Assembly (NCBI RefSeq): GCF_001698815.1
Contig: NZ_LGSI01000040.1
Coordinates: forward strand, 145,751 to 209,750
DNA: 64,000 nt
DNA from: Pseudomonas syringae
Lineage (GTDB): Bacteria; Pseudomonadota; Gammaproteobacteria; Pseudomonadales; Pseudomonadaceae
Direction of reading: 5' to 3'
Below, piece by piece: positions 27,986 to 36,613 of this stretch (positions are counted from its first letter, which is position 1; each line of letters opens with the position of its first letter). The translations under genes were made by a program, and so were the position numbers. The notes under the pieces were generated by a model that did not search any database, was not told where the DNA came from, and was given only the letters and a program-made list of their open reading frames with translations.

Positions 27986-28010
27986 CCGAAGCAGAAACAT
28001 TCTGCATCGG
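27986..28010 (+). other. Hairpin after hupB
   Basis: An 11-bp stem with one mismatch (CCGAAGCAGAA/TTCTGCATCGG) and a 3-nt loop, 22 nt after the hupB stop and just before the tRNA-like relic. No T-run, so probably an mRNA 3' stabiliser rather than a terminator. Confidence 0.5.
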
Positions 28011-28014
28011 CTGC

Positions 28015-28089
28015 GGAGCGGTAGTGTGGTCGGTTTCAATCCGGCCTGACACACCGGGGTCGCAAGTAGCTACCCCGTCCGCTTCGCCA
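28015..28089 (+). pseudogene. Decayed tRNA-Asp-like gene
   Basis: 75 nt that align along their length with Pseudomonas-type tRNA-Asp. The acceptor GGAGCGG/CCGCTTC still pairs fully (one G-U), and discriminator G plus CCA are present (28086-28089). The anticodon arm CCGGC-CTGACAC-ACCGG is nearly intact. The loop reads GAC instead of GTC, the D-stem no longer pairs, and the T-arm consensus GTTCGAGTC is lost. It is unlikely to be a working tRNA; the GAC triplet would read Val codons. Confidence 0.55.
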
Positions 28090-28097
28090 GTTACGAG

Positions 28098-28126
28098 AAG
28101 GCGCATCCTCGGATGCGCCTTTCTTC
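28098..28126 (+). terminator. Rho-independent terminator before ppiD
   Basis: An AAGGCGCATC/GATGCGCCTT stem with a CTCG loop, followed by TTCTTC. It ends transcription from hupB and the tRNA-like relic. Confidence 0.8.
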
Positions 28127-28186
28127 TATCCGCTTTCTACCCACGCTCCGCGGTTGGATAGTCAGTACAACCGTTTTGGGGGACGC

Positions 28187-30058
28187 ATGCTGCAGAACAT
28201 CAGGGACAATTCACAGGGCTGGATTGCCAAGACCATCATCGGGGTCATCATTGCCTTGATGGCTTTGACGGGATTCGACGCCCTTTTTTCGGCGACCAGC
28301 ACCAAGCAGGACGCCGCCAAGGTCAATGGTGATGAAATCACCAAGACCGAGCTGAGCCAGGCAATCGACATGCAACGCCGCCAGCTCATGCAGCAGTTGG
28401 GCAAGGATTTCGATCCTGCTCTGCTCGACGAGAAAATGCTGCACGATGCCGCCTTGAAGGGTCTGGTTGACCGCAAGCTGCTGTTGCAAGGTGCCGCCAA
28501 GGCGAAGTTTTCCTTCTCGGAAGCTGCACTGGATCAACAGATCCTGCAAACACCCGAGTTTCAGGTGGACGGCAAATTCAACGCCGATCGTTTCGATCAG
28601 GTGATTCGTCAGCTGGGCTTTACCCGGTTGCAGTTCCGCCAGATGCTCGCTCAGGAAATGTTGATTGGTCAGGTGCGTGCCGGCGTCGCTGGCAGTGCTT
28701 TTGTGACCGACGCTCAAGTTGAGGCTTTTGCCCGTCTGGAAAAACAGACCCGGGATTTCGCAACGCTGACGCTGGCTGCCAATACCGCAGCAGTCAAGGT
28801 CACCGACGACGAGATCAAGGCGCATTACGACGAACACGCCAAAGAGTTCTTGAGTCCGGAACAGGTTGTGCTTGATTACGTCGAGCTGAAGAAGTCTTCC
28901 TTCTTCGACAAGGTGCAGGTCAAGGACGAAGATCTCCAGGCGGCTTATCAGAAAGAAATCTCCAATCTGGCTGAGCAGCGTCGCGCTGCACACATCCTGA
29001 TCGAAGTGAATGACAAGCTGAACGAAGCGCAGGCCAAGGCGAAGATTGAAGAAATTCAGCAGCGTCTGGCTAAAGGCGAAGATTTCGCGGCTCTGGCCAA
29101 GGAATTCTCCCAGGATCCGGGCTCGGCTTCCAAAGGCGGTGATCTGGGTTACGCAGGCAAGGGTGTTTACGACCCGGCCTTTGAAGATGCGTTGTATGCC
29201 TTGAACAAAGACCAGGTTTCGACGCCGGTGCAAAGTTCCTACGGTTGGCATTTGATCAAGTTGTTGGGTGTGGAAGCGCCGTCGGTGCCTACGTTTGCCA
29301 GCCTGAAGGGCAAGCTCACCAACGACCTGAAATCCCAGCAGGTTGAGCAACGCTTCGTGGAAGCGACCAAGCAGCTTGAAGATTCGGCGTTCGAATCGTC
29401 CGATCTGGTGCAGCCAGCTCAGGATCTGGGTCTGAAAGTCCAGACTACCGCACCGTTTGGTCGTGAAGGCGGCGAAGGTCTGACGGCTAACCGCGCGGTG
29501 CTGCAAGCTGCGTTCAGCCCGGAAGTACTGGAAGAAGGTTCCAACAGCAACGCGCTGGAACTGGATCCGGAAACGGTAGTGGTCGTGCGCTCCAAGGAGC
29601 ACCGCCAGCCTGAACAGCTGCCTCTGGAGAGCGTTGCCAGTGTCATTCGCGCTCAGTTGATCAAGGAGCACGCCAGCGCCGCAGTCAAGGCCAAGGGCGA
29701 TGCGCTGCTGACCGGCTTGCGCGATGGCAAGGTTCCGGTCGCTGCCAAGCAGGATGGGCAGAACTGGAAGGTCATGGAAGCAGTGACTCGCAGTCAGGAA
29801 GGCGTTGAGCCAGCCGTGTTGCAAGCGCTGTTCCGTATGCCCAAGCCTGAAGGCAAGGACAAACCTGCTTTCACCAGCCTGACACTGGCTGACGGCAGCT
29901 ATGTGGTTGTGCGCCTCAACGGCGTCAATCAAGCGGCTGCGCCGTCTGAAGAAGAAAAAACGCAATACCGTCGTTTCCTGGCATCCCGTGCCGGCCAGCA
30001 GGATTTCGCTGCTTACCGTGCGCAACTGGAAAGCAAGGCGAAGATCGAGCGGTTCTGA
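28187..30058 (+). CDS. ppiD: Periplasmic folding chaperone/isomerase PpiD
   Basis: This 623-residue inner-membrane-anchored SurA-like chaperone has one membrane helix near residues 12-34. A SurA-N-type helical domain follows (about 35-200), then a parvulin domain (about 260-360, with AAHILIEV and the FAALAKEFSQDPGSASKGGDLG segment) and a C-terminal helical part. It acts at the SecYEG exit on newly secreted proteins. The ATG at 28187 with a GGGGGA site is chosen over an upstream in-frame start. A terminator follows. Confidence 0.94.
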   Translation: MLQNIRDNSQGWIAKTIIGVIIALMALTGFDALFSATSTKQDAAKVNGDEITKTELSQAIDMQRRQLMQQLGKDFDPALLDEKMLHDAALKGLVDRKLLLQGAAKAKFSFSEAALDQQILQTPEFQVDGKFNADRFDQVIRQLGFTRLQFRQMLAQEMLIGQVRAGVAGSAFVTDAQVEAFARLEKQTRDFATLTLAANTAAVKVTDDEIKAHYDEHAKEFLSPEQVVLDYVELKKSSFFDKVQVKDEDLQAAYQKEISNLAEQRRAAHILIEVNDKLNEAQAKAKIEEIQQRLAKGEDFAALAKEFSQDPGSASKGGDLGYAGKGVYDPAFEDALYALNKDQVSTPVQSSYGWHLIKLLGVEAPSVPTFASLKGKLTNDLKSQQVEQRFVEATKQLEDSAFESSDLVQPAQDLGLKVQTTAPFGREGGEGLTANRAVLQAAFSPEVLEEGSNSNALELDPETVVVVRSKEHRQPEQLPLESVASVIRAQLIKEHASAAVKAKGDALLTGLRDGKVPVAAKQDGQNWKVMEAVTRSQEGVEPAVLQALFRMPKPEGKDKPAFTSLTLADGSYVVVRLNGVNQAAAPSEEEKTQYRRFLASRAGQQDFAAYRAQLESKAKIERF

Positions 30059-30084
30059 TGCTCTGATCTGACGACAAAAGGAAG

Positions 30085-30109
30085 GCCGCTCATTGAGCGG
30101 CTTTTTTTT
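30085..30109 (+). terminator. Rho-independent terminator after ppiD
   Basis: A 7-bp GCCGCTC/GAGCGGC stem with ATT loop and an eight-base T-run. Confidence 0.92.
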
Positions 30110-30154
30110 GTTATCGATGGAGAGCTTGTGGGGCAATGCGGTATACCCGTCATC

Positions 30155-30180
30155 CATTCGCGAGCAAGCTTCATTCCAAC
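30155..30180. repeat. Single REP half-element
   Basis: The sequence from 30155 to 30180 (minus strand GTTGGAATGAAGCTTGCTCG and on) is one Pseudomonas REP unit of the GAGCAAGCT type, between convergent ppiD and fabI. Confidence 0.6.
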
Positions 30181-30194
30181 AGATTTCACCCACG

Positions 30195-30230
30195 AAAAAG
30201 CCCGCAACTCTTGCGAGCTGCGGGCTTGGG
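30195..30230 (-). terminator. Terminator after fabI
   Basis: On the minus strand a 9-bp AAGCCCGCA/TGCGGGCTT stem with an inner CTC/GAG pairing is followed by TTTTT. It lies 15 nt beyond the fabI stop. Confidence 0.85.
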
Positions 30231-30244
30231 TAGCGCTGTGAAGA

Positions 30245-31039
30245 TTACTCTTCGAGGTTACCCATCGCGGTGGTGTTGAAGCCGCCGTCGACGTACATGA
30301 TTTCGCCGCTGATGCCGGACGCCAGGTCCGAGCACAGGAACGCGCCGGCGTTGCCGACTTCATCGATGGTCACGTTGCGACGCAGTGGGGTCTGCGCTTC
30401 GTTGGCTGCCAGCATCTTGCGGAAGTTCTTGATCCCGGAAGCGGCGAGGGTGCGGATCGGGCCAGCCGATACTGCGTTAACGCGCGTGCCTTCCGGGCCA
30501 AGGCTGCCGGCCAGATAACGTACGCCCGCTTCCAGGCTGGCCTTGGCCATGCCCATCACGTTGTAGTTAGGCATGGTGCGCTCTGCGCCCAGGTACGACA
30601 GGGTCAGTAGGCTGCCATTGCGGCCTTTCATCATTTCGCGTCCGGCCTTGGCCAGGGCCACGAAGCTGTAGGCGCTGATGTCGTGCGCGATGCGGAAACC
30701 TTCGCGGGTGGTGGCTTGGGTGAAGTCGCCGTCGAGCTGGTCGCCCGGTGCGAAGCCTACGGAGTGAACGATCACGTCCAGGCCGTCCCACTTCTTGCTC
30801 AGTTCTTCGAAGACCTTGGCGATCTCTTCGTCGCTGGCGACGTCGCAAGGGAAGCACAGTTCTGGGTTGGAGCCCCAGCCTGCGGCGAATTCTTCGACAC
30901 GACCTTTGAGTTTGTCGTTCTGATAGGTGAAGGCAAGCTCTGCACCCTCGCGATGCATGGCGGCAGCGATGCCGGATGCGATGGACAGTTTGCTAGCGAC
31001 ACCGACGATCAGGACGCGCTTACCGGCGAGAAAACCCAT
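30245..31039 (-). CDS. fabI: Enoyl-ACP reductase FabI (NADH)
   Basis: This 264-residue short-chain dehydrogenase-like enzyme catalyses the last reduction of each fatty-acid elongation cycle and is the triclosan/isoniazid-type target. The N-terminal cofactor segment [13 protein letters not shown] and the FabI catalytic spacing Tyr-x6-Lys in YNVMGMAK are seen. It starts 18 nt after the yejF stop with a GAGGAA site, so it can be cotranscribed with the peptide importer. This order is common in Pseudomonas. Confidence 0.96.
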   Translation of the reverse strand: MGFLAGKRVLIVGVASKLSIASGIAAAMHREGAELAFTYQNDKLKGRVEEFAAGWGSNPELCFPCDVASDEEIAKVFEELSKKWDGLDVIVHSVGFAPGDQLDGDFTQATTREGFRIAHDISAYSFVALAKAGREMMKGRNGSLLTLSYLGAERTMPNYNVMGMAKASLEAGVRYLAGSLGPEGTRVNAVSAGPIRTLAASGIKNFRKMLAANEAQTPLRRNVTIDEVGNAGAFLCSDLASGISGEIMYVDGGFNTTAMGNLEE

Positions 31040-31057
31040 GTGTTGTTCCTCTTCAGG

Positions 31058-32668
31058 TTAATCGACAGCTACCGGCGCCAAAAAGGCGGCTTCCAGCAGC
31101 TGCTGTGTATAAGGATGTTGCGGTGCGGCAAAGATAGCTTGCGCGTCACCCTGTTCGACCACTTGGCCCTGCTTGACCACCATCAATTGGTGGCTAAGCG
31201 CTTTGACGACCGCCAGGTCATGGCTGATAAACAAATACGTCAGGTTGTACTTGGTTTGCAGTGACCGCAGCAGCTCCACTACCTGACGCTGAACTGTCCG
31301 GTCGAGCGCCGAAGTGGGCTCGTCCAGCAAAATCAGCGCCGGTTTTAACACTAATGCCCGGGCAATGGCGATTCTCTGCCGCTGCCCGCCGGAAAACTCG
31401 TGGGGGTAGCGGTGCCGGGTTTCCGGATCCAGACCTACTTCCCTGAGCGCCGCGATGATCGCCATCTCCTGCTCGGCAGCGGTGCCCAGGCGATGGATAC
31501 GCAGGCCTTCGCCGACGATTTCACCCACTGACATACGCGGACTCAAGCTGCCGAACGGGTCCTGGAACACCACCTGCATCTGTCGGCGCAGCGGACGAAT
31601 CTCCTGCTGCGACAGGCAGTCTAGCGTCTTGCCCTGAAACCGTATGACGCCCTGGCTACCGATCAGCCGAAGAATAGCCAGGCCCATGGTCGATTTGCCC
31701 GAGCCGCTTTCGCCGACAATCCCCAGCGTTTGCCCTTGAGGCAGACTGAACTGAACGCCGTCCACCGCCTTGACATGATCCACGGTCCGTTTGAGCAGAC
31801 CTTTCTTGATCGGAAACCAGACTCGCAGGTCCTCCACTTCCAGCAATGGCGCACCGGCCGGATTGTCCGCCGGACCGCCGCTGGGCTCCGCGCTCAGCAA
31901 GATTTTCGTGTACGGATGCTGAGGAGAACGGAACAGCTCCTCACAGGATGCTTGTTCGACGATGCAACCGCGCTGCATGACACATACACGATTGGCTATT
32001 TGCTTGACCACGTTCAGGTCATGGCTGATCAGCAGCAGCGCCATGCCCAGGCGCGCCTGCAATTCCTTGAGCAATTCGAGGATTTTCAGCTGCACCGTAA
32101 CGTCCAGCGCGGTGGTCGGTTCGTCGGCGATCAACAGCTCGGGCTCGTTGGCCAAGGCCATGGCAATCATCACACGCTGGCGCTGGCCGCCTGAGAGCTC
32201 GTGTGGCAGGGCTTTGAGTCTTTTTTGCGGCTCGGGTATGCCTACCAGCTCCAGCAGCTCCAGGGTGCGGTGTGTGGCGGCCTTGCCCATCAGACCTTTG
32301 TGCAGGCCGAGCACTTCGTTGATCTGCTTTTCGATGGATTGCAGCGGGTTCAGCGAGGTCATTGGCTCTTGAAAGATCATGGCGATTTTATTGCCACGGA
32401 TCGCCCGCAGTTTTTTCTCGCTCAGGGTCAACAAATCCTGGCCGGCATAATGAATCGTGCCGCTTGGGTGACGGGCGAGCGGGTAGGGCAGCAGGCGCAG
32501 GATCGAATGCGCCGTCACTGATTTGCCGGAGCCACTTTCACCCACCAGCGCGAGGGTTTCGCCACGGCGGATATCAAAGTTGATGCCTTCGACCACGCGC
32601 TGACAGCCTTCGCCCGCCACGAACTCGACGGCCAGATCGCGAATCTCGATCAGATTGTCATTGTTCAT
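31058..32668 (-). CDS. yejF: Peptide ABC transporter duplicated ATPase, YejF type
   Basis: This 536-residue protein has two complete ATPase halves. Each has Walker A (GESGSGKSV near 42 and GESGSGKST in the second half), signature LSGGQRQR and FSGGQRQR, Walker B with Glu, and His switch. YejF energises YejBE for uptake of oligopeptides and, in enterics, microcin C. The ATG at 32668 follows AAGGAA and sits one base after the yejE stop; an in-frame ATG 13 codons upstream lies inside yejE. Confidence 0.92.
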   Translation of the reverse strand: MNNDNLIEIRDLAVEFVAGEGCQRVVEGINFDIRRGETLALVGESGSGKSVTAHSILRLLPYPLARHPSGTIHYAGQDLLTLSEKKLRAIRGNKIAMIFQEPMTSLNPLQSIEKQINEVLGLHKGLMGKAATHRTLELLELVGIPEPQKRLKALPHELSGGQRQRVMIAMALANEPELLIADEPTTALDVTVQLKILELLKELQARLGMALLLISHDLNVVKQIANRVCVMQRGCIVEQASCEELFRSPQHPYTKILLSAEPSGGPADNPAGAPLLEVEDLRVWFPIKKGLLKRTVDHVKAVDGVQFSLPQGQTLGIVGESGSGKSTMGLAILRLIGSQGVIRFQGKTLDCLSQQEIRPLRRQMQVVFQDPFGSLSPRMSVGEIVGEGLRIHRLGTAAEQEMAIIAALREVGLDPETRHRYPHEFSGGQRQRIAIARALVLKPALILLDEPTSALDRTVQRQVVELLRSLQTKYNLTYLFISHDLAVVKALSHQLMVVKQGQVVEQGDAQAIFAAPQHPYTQQLLEAAFLAPVAVD

Positions 32669-32669
32669 C

Positions 32670-33689
32670 TCATTTCCTTGGGTCGAAAGCGTCGCGGGCG
32701 GATTCACCGATAAACACCAGCAGGCTGAGCATCAAGGCCAGTACAGCGAAGGCACTGATGCCGAGCCACGGTGCCTGCAGGTTGGATTTGCCCTGTGCCA
32801 CCAGTTCGCCCAGCGATGGCGAGCCAGCCGGAAGACCAAAGCCGAGGAAATCCAGCGCCGTCAGGGTGCCGATAGCGCCGGTGAGGATGAACGGCATGAA
32901 CGTCATGGTCGAAACCATGGCGTTGGGCAGGATGTGGCGGAACATGATTGCGCCGTTCTCCATGCCCAGCGCCCGGGCGGCGCGCACGTATTCCAGATTG
33001 CGCCCGCGCAGGAATTCGGCGCGCACCACGTCCACCAGGCTCATCCAGGAAAACAGCAGCATGATGCCCAGCAGCCACCAGAAGTTGGGCTGGACGAAGC
33101 TGGCGAGAATGATCAGCAGATACAGCACCGGCAGTCCCGACCAGATTTCCAGGAAGCGCTGCCCGAGCAGGTCCACCCAGCCGCCATAGAAGCCCTGCAA
33201 GGCACCGGCAATCACGCCGATGATCGAACTGAGGATGGTCAGGGTCAGGGCAAACAGCACCGAAACCCGGAAGCCATAGATGACTCGGGCCAACACGTCG
33301 CGGCCCTGGTCATCGGTGCCAAACAGATTTTCCGCGGACGGCGGCGCGGGCGCCGGGACTTTCAGGTCGTAATTGATGCTCTGGTAGCTGAACGGAATCG
33401 GCGCCCACAACACCCAGCCGTTTTTGGCGGCCAGCAGTTCCTTGATGTAAGGGCTTTTGTAGTTGGCTTCCAGCGGGAATTCCCCGCCGAATGTGGTTTC
33501 CGGGTAGCGCTCAAGCACCGGGAAATACCAGCTGCCGTCATAGCGCACGGCCAAGGGCTTGTCGTTGGCGATCAGTTCCGCGCCCAGGCTCAGGCCGAAC
33601 AGGATCAAAAATAGCCATAACGACCACCAGCCCCGCTTGTTGGCCTTGAAACGTTCGAAGCGGCGACGATTGAGAGGAGACAACTTCAT
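32670..33689 (-). CDS. yejE: Peptide ABC transporter permease, YejE type
   Basis: This 339-residue inner-membrane permease has one N-terminal membrane segment, a periplasmic loop and a binding-protein-dependent permease core with the EAA loop ARALGMENGAIMFRHILPN. The start at 33689 (MKLSPLNRRRFERF) lies just after the yejB stop. Large periplasmic insertion between TM1 and TM2 is typical for YejE. It pairs with YejB. Confidence 0.92.
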   Translation of the reverse strand: MKLSPLNRRRFERFKANKRGWWSLWLFLILFGLSLGAELIANDKPLAVRYDGSWYFPVLERYPETTFGGEFPLEANYKSPYIKELLAAKNGWVLWAPIPFSYQSINYDLKVPAPAPPSAENLFGTDDQGRDVLARVIYGFRVSVLFALTLTILSSIIGVIAGALQGFYGGWVDLLGQRFLEIWSGLPVLYLLIILASFVQPNFWWLLGIMLLFSWMSLVDVVRAEFLRGRNLEYVRAARALGMENGAIMFRHILPNAMVSTMTFMPFILTGAIGTLTALDFLGFGLPAGSPSLGELVAQGKSNLQAPWLGISAFAVLALMLSLLVFIGESARDAFDPRK

Positions 33690-33690
33690 A

Positions 33691-34764
33691 TCAATGTTTC
33701 CTGCTTTCAAAGTCGATGCGCGGGTCTACCAGCGTGTAGGTGATATCGCCGATCAGCTTCACCACCAAACCCAGCAAGGTGAAGATGAACAGCGTGCCGA
33801 AAACCACCGGGTAATCACGGTTGATGGCGGCTTCGAAGCTCATCAGGCCCAGGCCGTCCAGAGAAAAAATCACCTCCACCAGCAGCGAGCCCGTGAAGAA
33901 GATGCCGATGAACGCCGAAGGGAAGCCGGCGATCACCAGCAACATGGCGTTGCGGAACACATGTCCGTACAGCACGCGATGGTTGCTCAAGCCCTTGGCC
34001 TTGGCGGTGATCACGTATTGCTTGCCGATTTCATCGAGGAAGCTGTTTTTGGTCAGCAGGGTCATGGTGGCAAAGTTGCCGATCACCAGAGCGGTGACGG
34101 GCAGCACCAGATGCCAGAAGTAGTCGAGAATCTTGCCGCCGGTGCTCAGTTCGTCGAAGTTGTTCGAGGTCAGGCCGCGCAACGGGAACCAGTCCAGATA
34201 ACTGCCGCCCGCAAACACCACGATCAGCAGGATGGCGAAGAGGAACGCCGGAATTGCGTAACCGACGATGATCAGCGAGCTGGTCCACACGTCGAAATGA
34301 CTGCCGTGGCGGGTTGCCTTGGCGATGCCCAGCGGGATCGACACCAGGTACATGATCAGCGTGCTCCATAACCCCAGGGAAATGGACACGGGCATTTTCT
34401 CTATGATCAGGTCGATGACCTTGGCATCCCGAAAGAAGCTGTCGCCAAAATCCAGGTGCGCGTAGTTCTTGACCATGATCCACAGGCGTTCCGGGGCCGA
34501 CTTGTCGAAGCCGTACATGCGCTCGATTTCCTTGACCAGACCGGGGTCGAGGCCTTGTGCGCCGCGATAGGTCGAGCCCGCTACCGAAACCTCGGCACCG
34601 CCACCAGCGATGCGGCTGGTCGCGCCCTCGAAGCCTTCGAGTTTAGCGATCATCTGTTCCACCGGCCCGCCGGGCGCGGCCTGGATGATCACGAAGTTGA
34701 TGAGCAGGATGCCGAACAGGGTCGGAATGATCAGCAGCAGGCGCCGAAAGATATAAGCCAGCAT
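33691..34764 (-). CDS. yejB: Peptide ABC transporter permease, YejB type
   Basis: This 357-residue DppB-like permease begins [19 protein letters not shown], the classic first helix of this family. It carries the EAA loop [21 protein letters not shown]. Its ATG lies one base after the stop of the upstream binding-protein gene and its stop is one base before yejE, a fully coupled operon. Confidence 0.92.
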   Translation of the reverse strand: MLAYIFRRLLLIIPTLFGILLINFVIIQAAPGGPVEQMIAKLEGFEGATSRIAGGGAEVSVAGSTYRGAQGLDPGLVKEIERMYGFDKSAPERLWIMVKNYAHLDFGDSFFRDAKVIDLIIEKMPVSISLGLWSTLIMYLVSIPLGIAKATRHGSHFDVWTSSLIIVGYAIPAFLFAILLIVVFAGGSYLDWFPLRGLTSNNFDELSTGGKILDYFWHLVLPVTALVIGNFATMTLLTKNSFLDEIGKQYVITAKAKGLSNHRVLYGHVFRNAMLLVIAGFPSAFIGIFFTGSLLVEVIFSLDGLGLMSFEAAINRDYPVVFGTLFIFTLLGLVVKLIGDITYTLVDPRIDFESRKH

Positions 34765-34765
34765 C

Positions 34766-36613
34766 TCAGCGCTCCGTACTGGCAGGCGCATTGCCTGGTT
34801 GTTGGGGCGCCGTCGGATGGGCGTCAGGTTTGTACCACCAAGTGTTGGTACCGATGTCCGATAGCGCTTTTACGCCGGGATGGGCGATGTGATCCCAATA
34901 CGCGACGCGCCAGGTCTTGATGTGCCAGTTCGGCAGCACGTAGAAACCCCATAGCAGCACCCGATCCAGAGCCCGGGCGTGGTCGACCAGACTCTGTCGG
35001 GAGTTGGCATTGATCAGGCCGTCCACCAGGCTGTCCACCGCCGGGTCTTTGAGGCCCATGAAGTTGCGGCTGCCGGTCCGGTCGGCGCTGACTGAGTGAA
35101 AGTACTCGCGTTGTTCATTACCCGGCGAGCTGGACTGGGGAAAGCTGCTGACAATCATGTCGTAGTCCCGCGAGCGCAGGCGGTTGATGTATTCCGATGC
35201 GTCGACCCTGCGGATGGTCAGTTCAATGCCCAGGTCGCTGAGGTTGCGTTTGTAGGGCAGTAGGATGCGTTCGAATTGGGTCTGGGCCAGAAGAAACTCC
35301 AGTTTCATCGGGTTGCCCTCGGCATCGCTCATCTTGTCGTTCTTGATGGTCCAGCCAGCCTCCTGCAATAACTGGAAGGCACGCCGCAATTGCGGACGAA
35401 TCATGCCGCTGCCGTCGTTGACCGGCAGTTGGAAAGGTTCGCTGAACACTCGCTCGGGGATCTTGCCGCGCCAGGGGTCGAGGATTTTCAGTTCCTCGGC
35501 GGACGGCAGGCCGCTGGCGGCCATTTCCGAGTTGTCGAAATAGCTCTTGGTCCGGCTGTACGAACCATTGAACATTTGTTTGTTGGTCCATTCGAAGTCG
35601 AGCAGCAGGGTCAGCGCCTCACGCACCTTTGGATCCTGGAACAGCGGGCGACGCAGGTTCATGACAAAGCCCTGCATGCCTTGAGGGTTGCCGTTGGGCA
35701 GTTCTTCCTTGATGAGTCGGCCTTCGCGCACTGCGGGCGTGTCGTAGGCGGTTGCCCAGTTCTTCGCGCTGGTTTCCAGCCAATAGTCGAACTGTCCGGC
35801 CTTGCCGGCCTGGAGCGCCACATCCATGTCCCGGTAATAGTCGTAGCTCATCACATCGAAGTTGAACTGCCCGCGGTTGACTGGCAGGTCCTTGGCCCAA
35901 TAGTCCTTGACTCGCTCGTAACGCACGGAGCGGCCGGCGTTAACCTCGGCGACCTTGTAGGGGCCGCTGCCCAGCGGAAATTCGAGGTTGCCCTTGGTGA
36001 ACTCGCGGGTGGCCCAGAAATGTTTGGGAAGCACGGGCAACTGGCCGAGGATCAACGGCAACTCCCGGCTTTGGTTGTCCTTGAACTTGAAAAGCACCCG
36101 CAGCGGATCCTCGACCACCACCTTGTCGACGCCGGCGTAATACGCGCGGTACATCGGGGTGCCATCCTTGATCAGGGTATTGAAGGAAAACTCCACGTCT
36201 TCGGCGCGGATCGGGTGGCCGTCATGGAAGCGTGCTTGCGGACGCAGGTAAAAGCGCACCCAGCTGTTATCCGGAGCCTTTTCGATCTTGCTGGCAATCA
36301 GGCCGTACTCGGTCATCGGCTCGTCCAGGCTGGAGCGGGCCAATGTGTCGTAGATCATGCCGACGTCATCGGCGGCCGTGCCCTTGTTGATGAACGGGTT
36401 GAGGCTGTCGAAGCTGCCGAAACCCGCCTGGCGGAAGAGCCCGCCCTTGGGTGCATCGGGGTTGACGTAATCGAAGTGCGTGAAGTTGGCCGGATACTTT
36501 GGCGCTTCGTCGTACATGGTCACGGCGTGCAGAGGCACTGCCTGAGCTGTGCAGGCCACGCCGGCGAGGAAGAGGCCGCCAGCCTGCATCAGCAGGGAAC
36601 GCAAAACGGTCAT
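34766..36613 (-). CDS. yejA: YejA-type peptide-binding protein (copy 2)
   Basis: This 615-residue extracellular solute-binding protein of family 5 has a Sec signal peptide (about 1-25, ending AQA). The mature start region is [19 protein letters not shown], characteristic of YejA. The ATG at 36613 overlaps the stop of the upstream paralogue (ATGA). It delivers oligopeptides to YejBEF. It is closely related to the preceding gene, so the operon has two receptors. Confidence 0.9.
   Translation of the reverse strand: MTVLRSLLMQAGGLFLAGVACTAQAVPLHAVTMYDEAPKYPANFTHFDYVNPDAPKGGLFRQAGFGSFDSLNPFINKGTAADDVGMIYDTLARSSLDEPMTEYGLIASKIEKAPDNSWVRFYLRPQARFHDGHPIRAEDVEFSFNTLIKDGTPMYRAYYAGVDKVVVEDPLRVLFKFKDNQSRELPLILGQLPVLPKHFWATREFTKGNLEFPLGSGPYKVAEVNAGRSVRYERVKDYWAKDLPVNRGQFNFDVMSYDYYRDMDVALQAGKAGQFDYWLETSAKNWATAYDTPAVREGRLIKEELPNGNPQGMQGFVMNLRRPLFQDPKVREALTLLLDFEWTNKQMFNGSYSRTKSYFDNSEMAASGLPSAEELKILDPWRGKIPERVFSEPFQLPVNDGSGMIRPQLRRAFQLLQEAGWTIKNDKMSDAEGNPMKLEFLLAQTQFERILLPYKRNLSDLGIELTIRRVDASEYINRLRSRDYDMIVSSFPQSSSPGNEQREYFHSVSADRTGSRNFMGLKDPAVDSLVDGLINANSRQSLVDHARALDRVLLWGFYVLPNWHIKTWRVAYWDHIAHPGVKALSDIGTNTWWYKPDAHPTAPQQPGNAPASTER

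Noticed and set aside
28015..28089. Functional tRNA-Val (GAC) reading of the tRNA-like sequence
   Set aside because: The D and T arms do not pair and the T-loop consensus is absent, so a working tRNA is improbable; listed as a relic instead.
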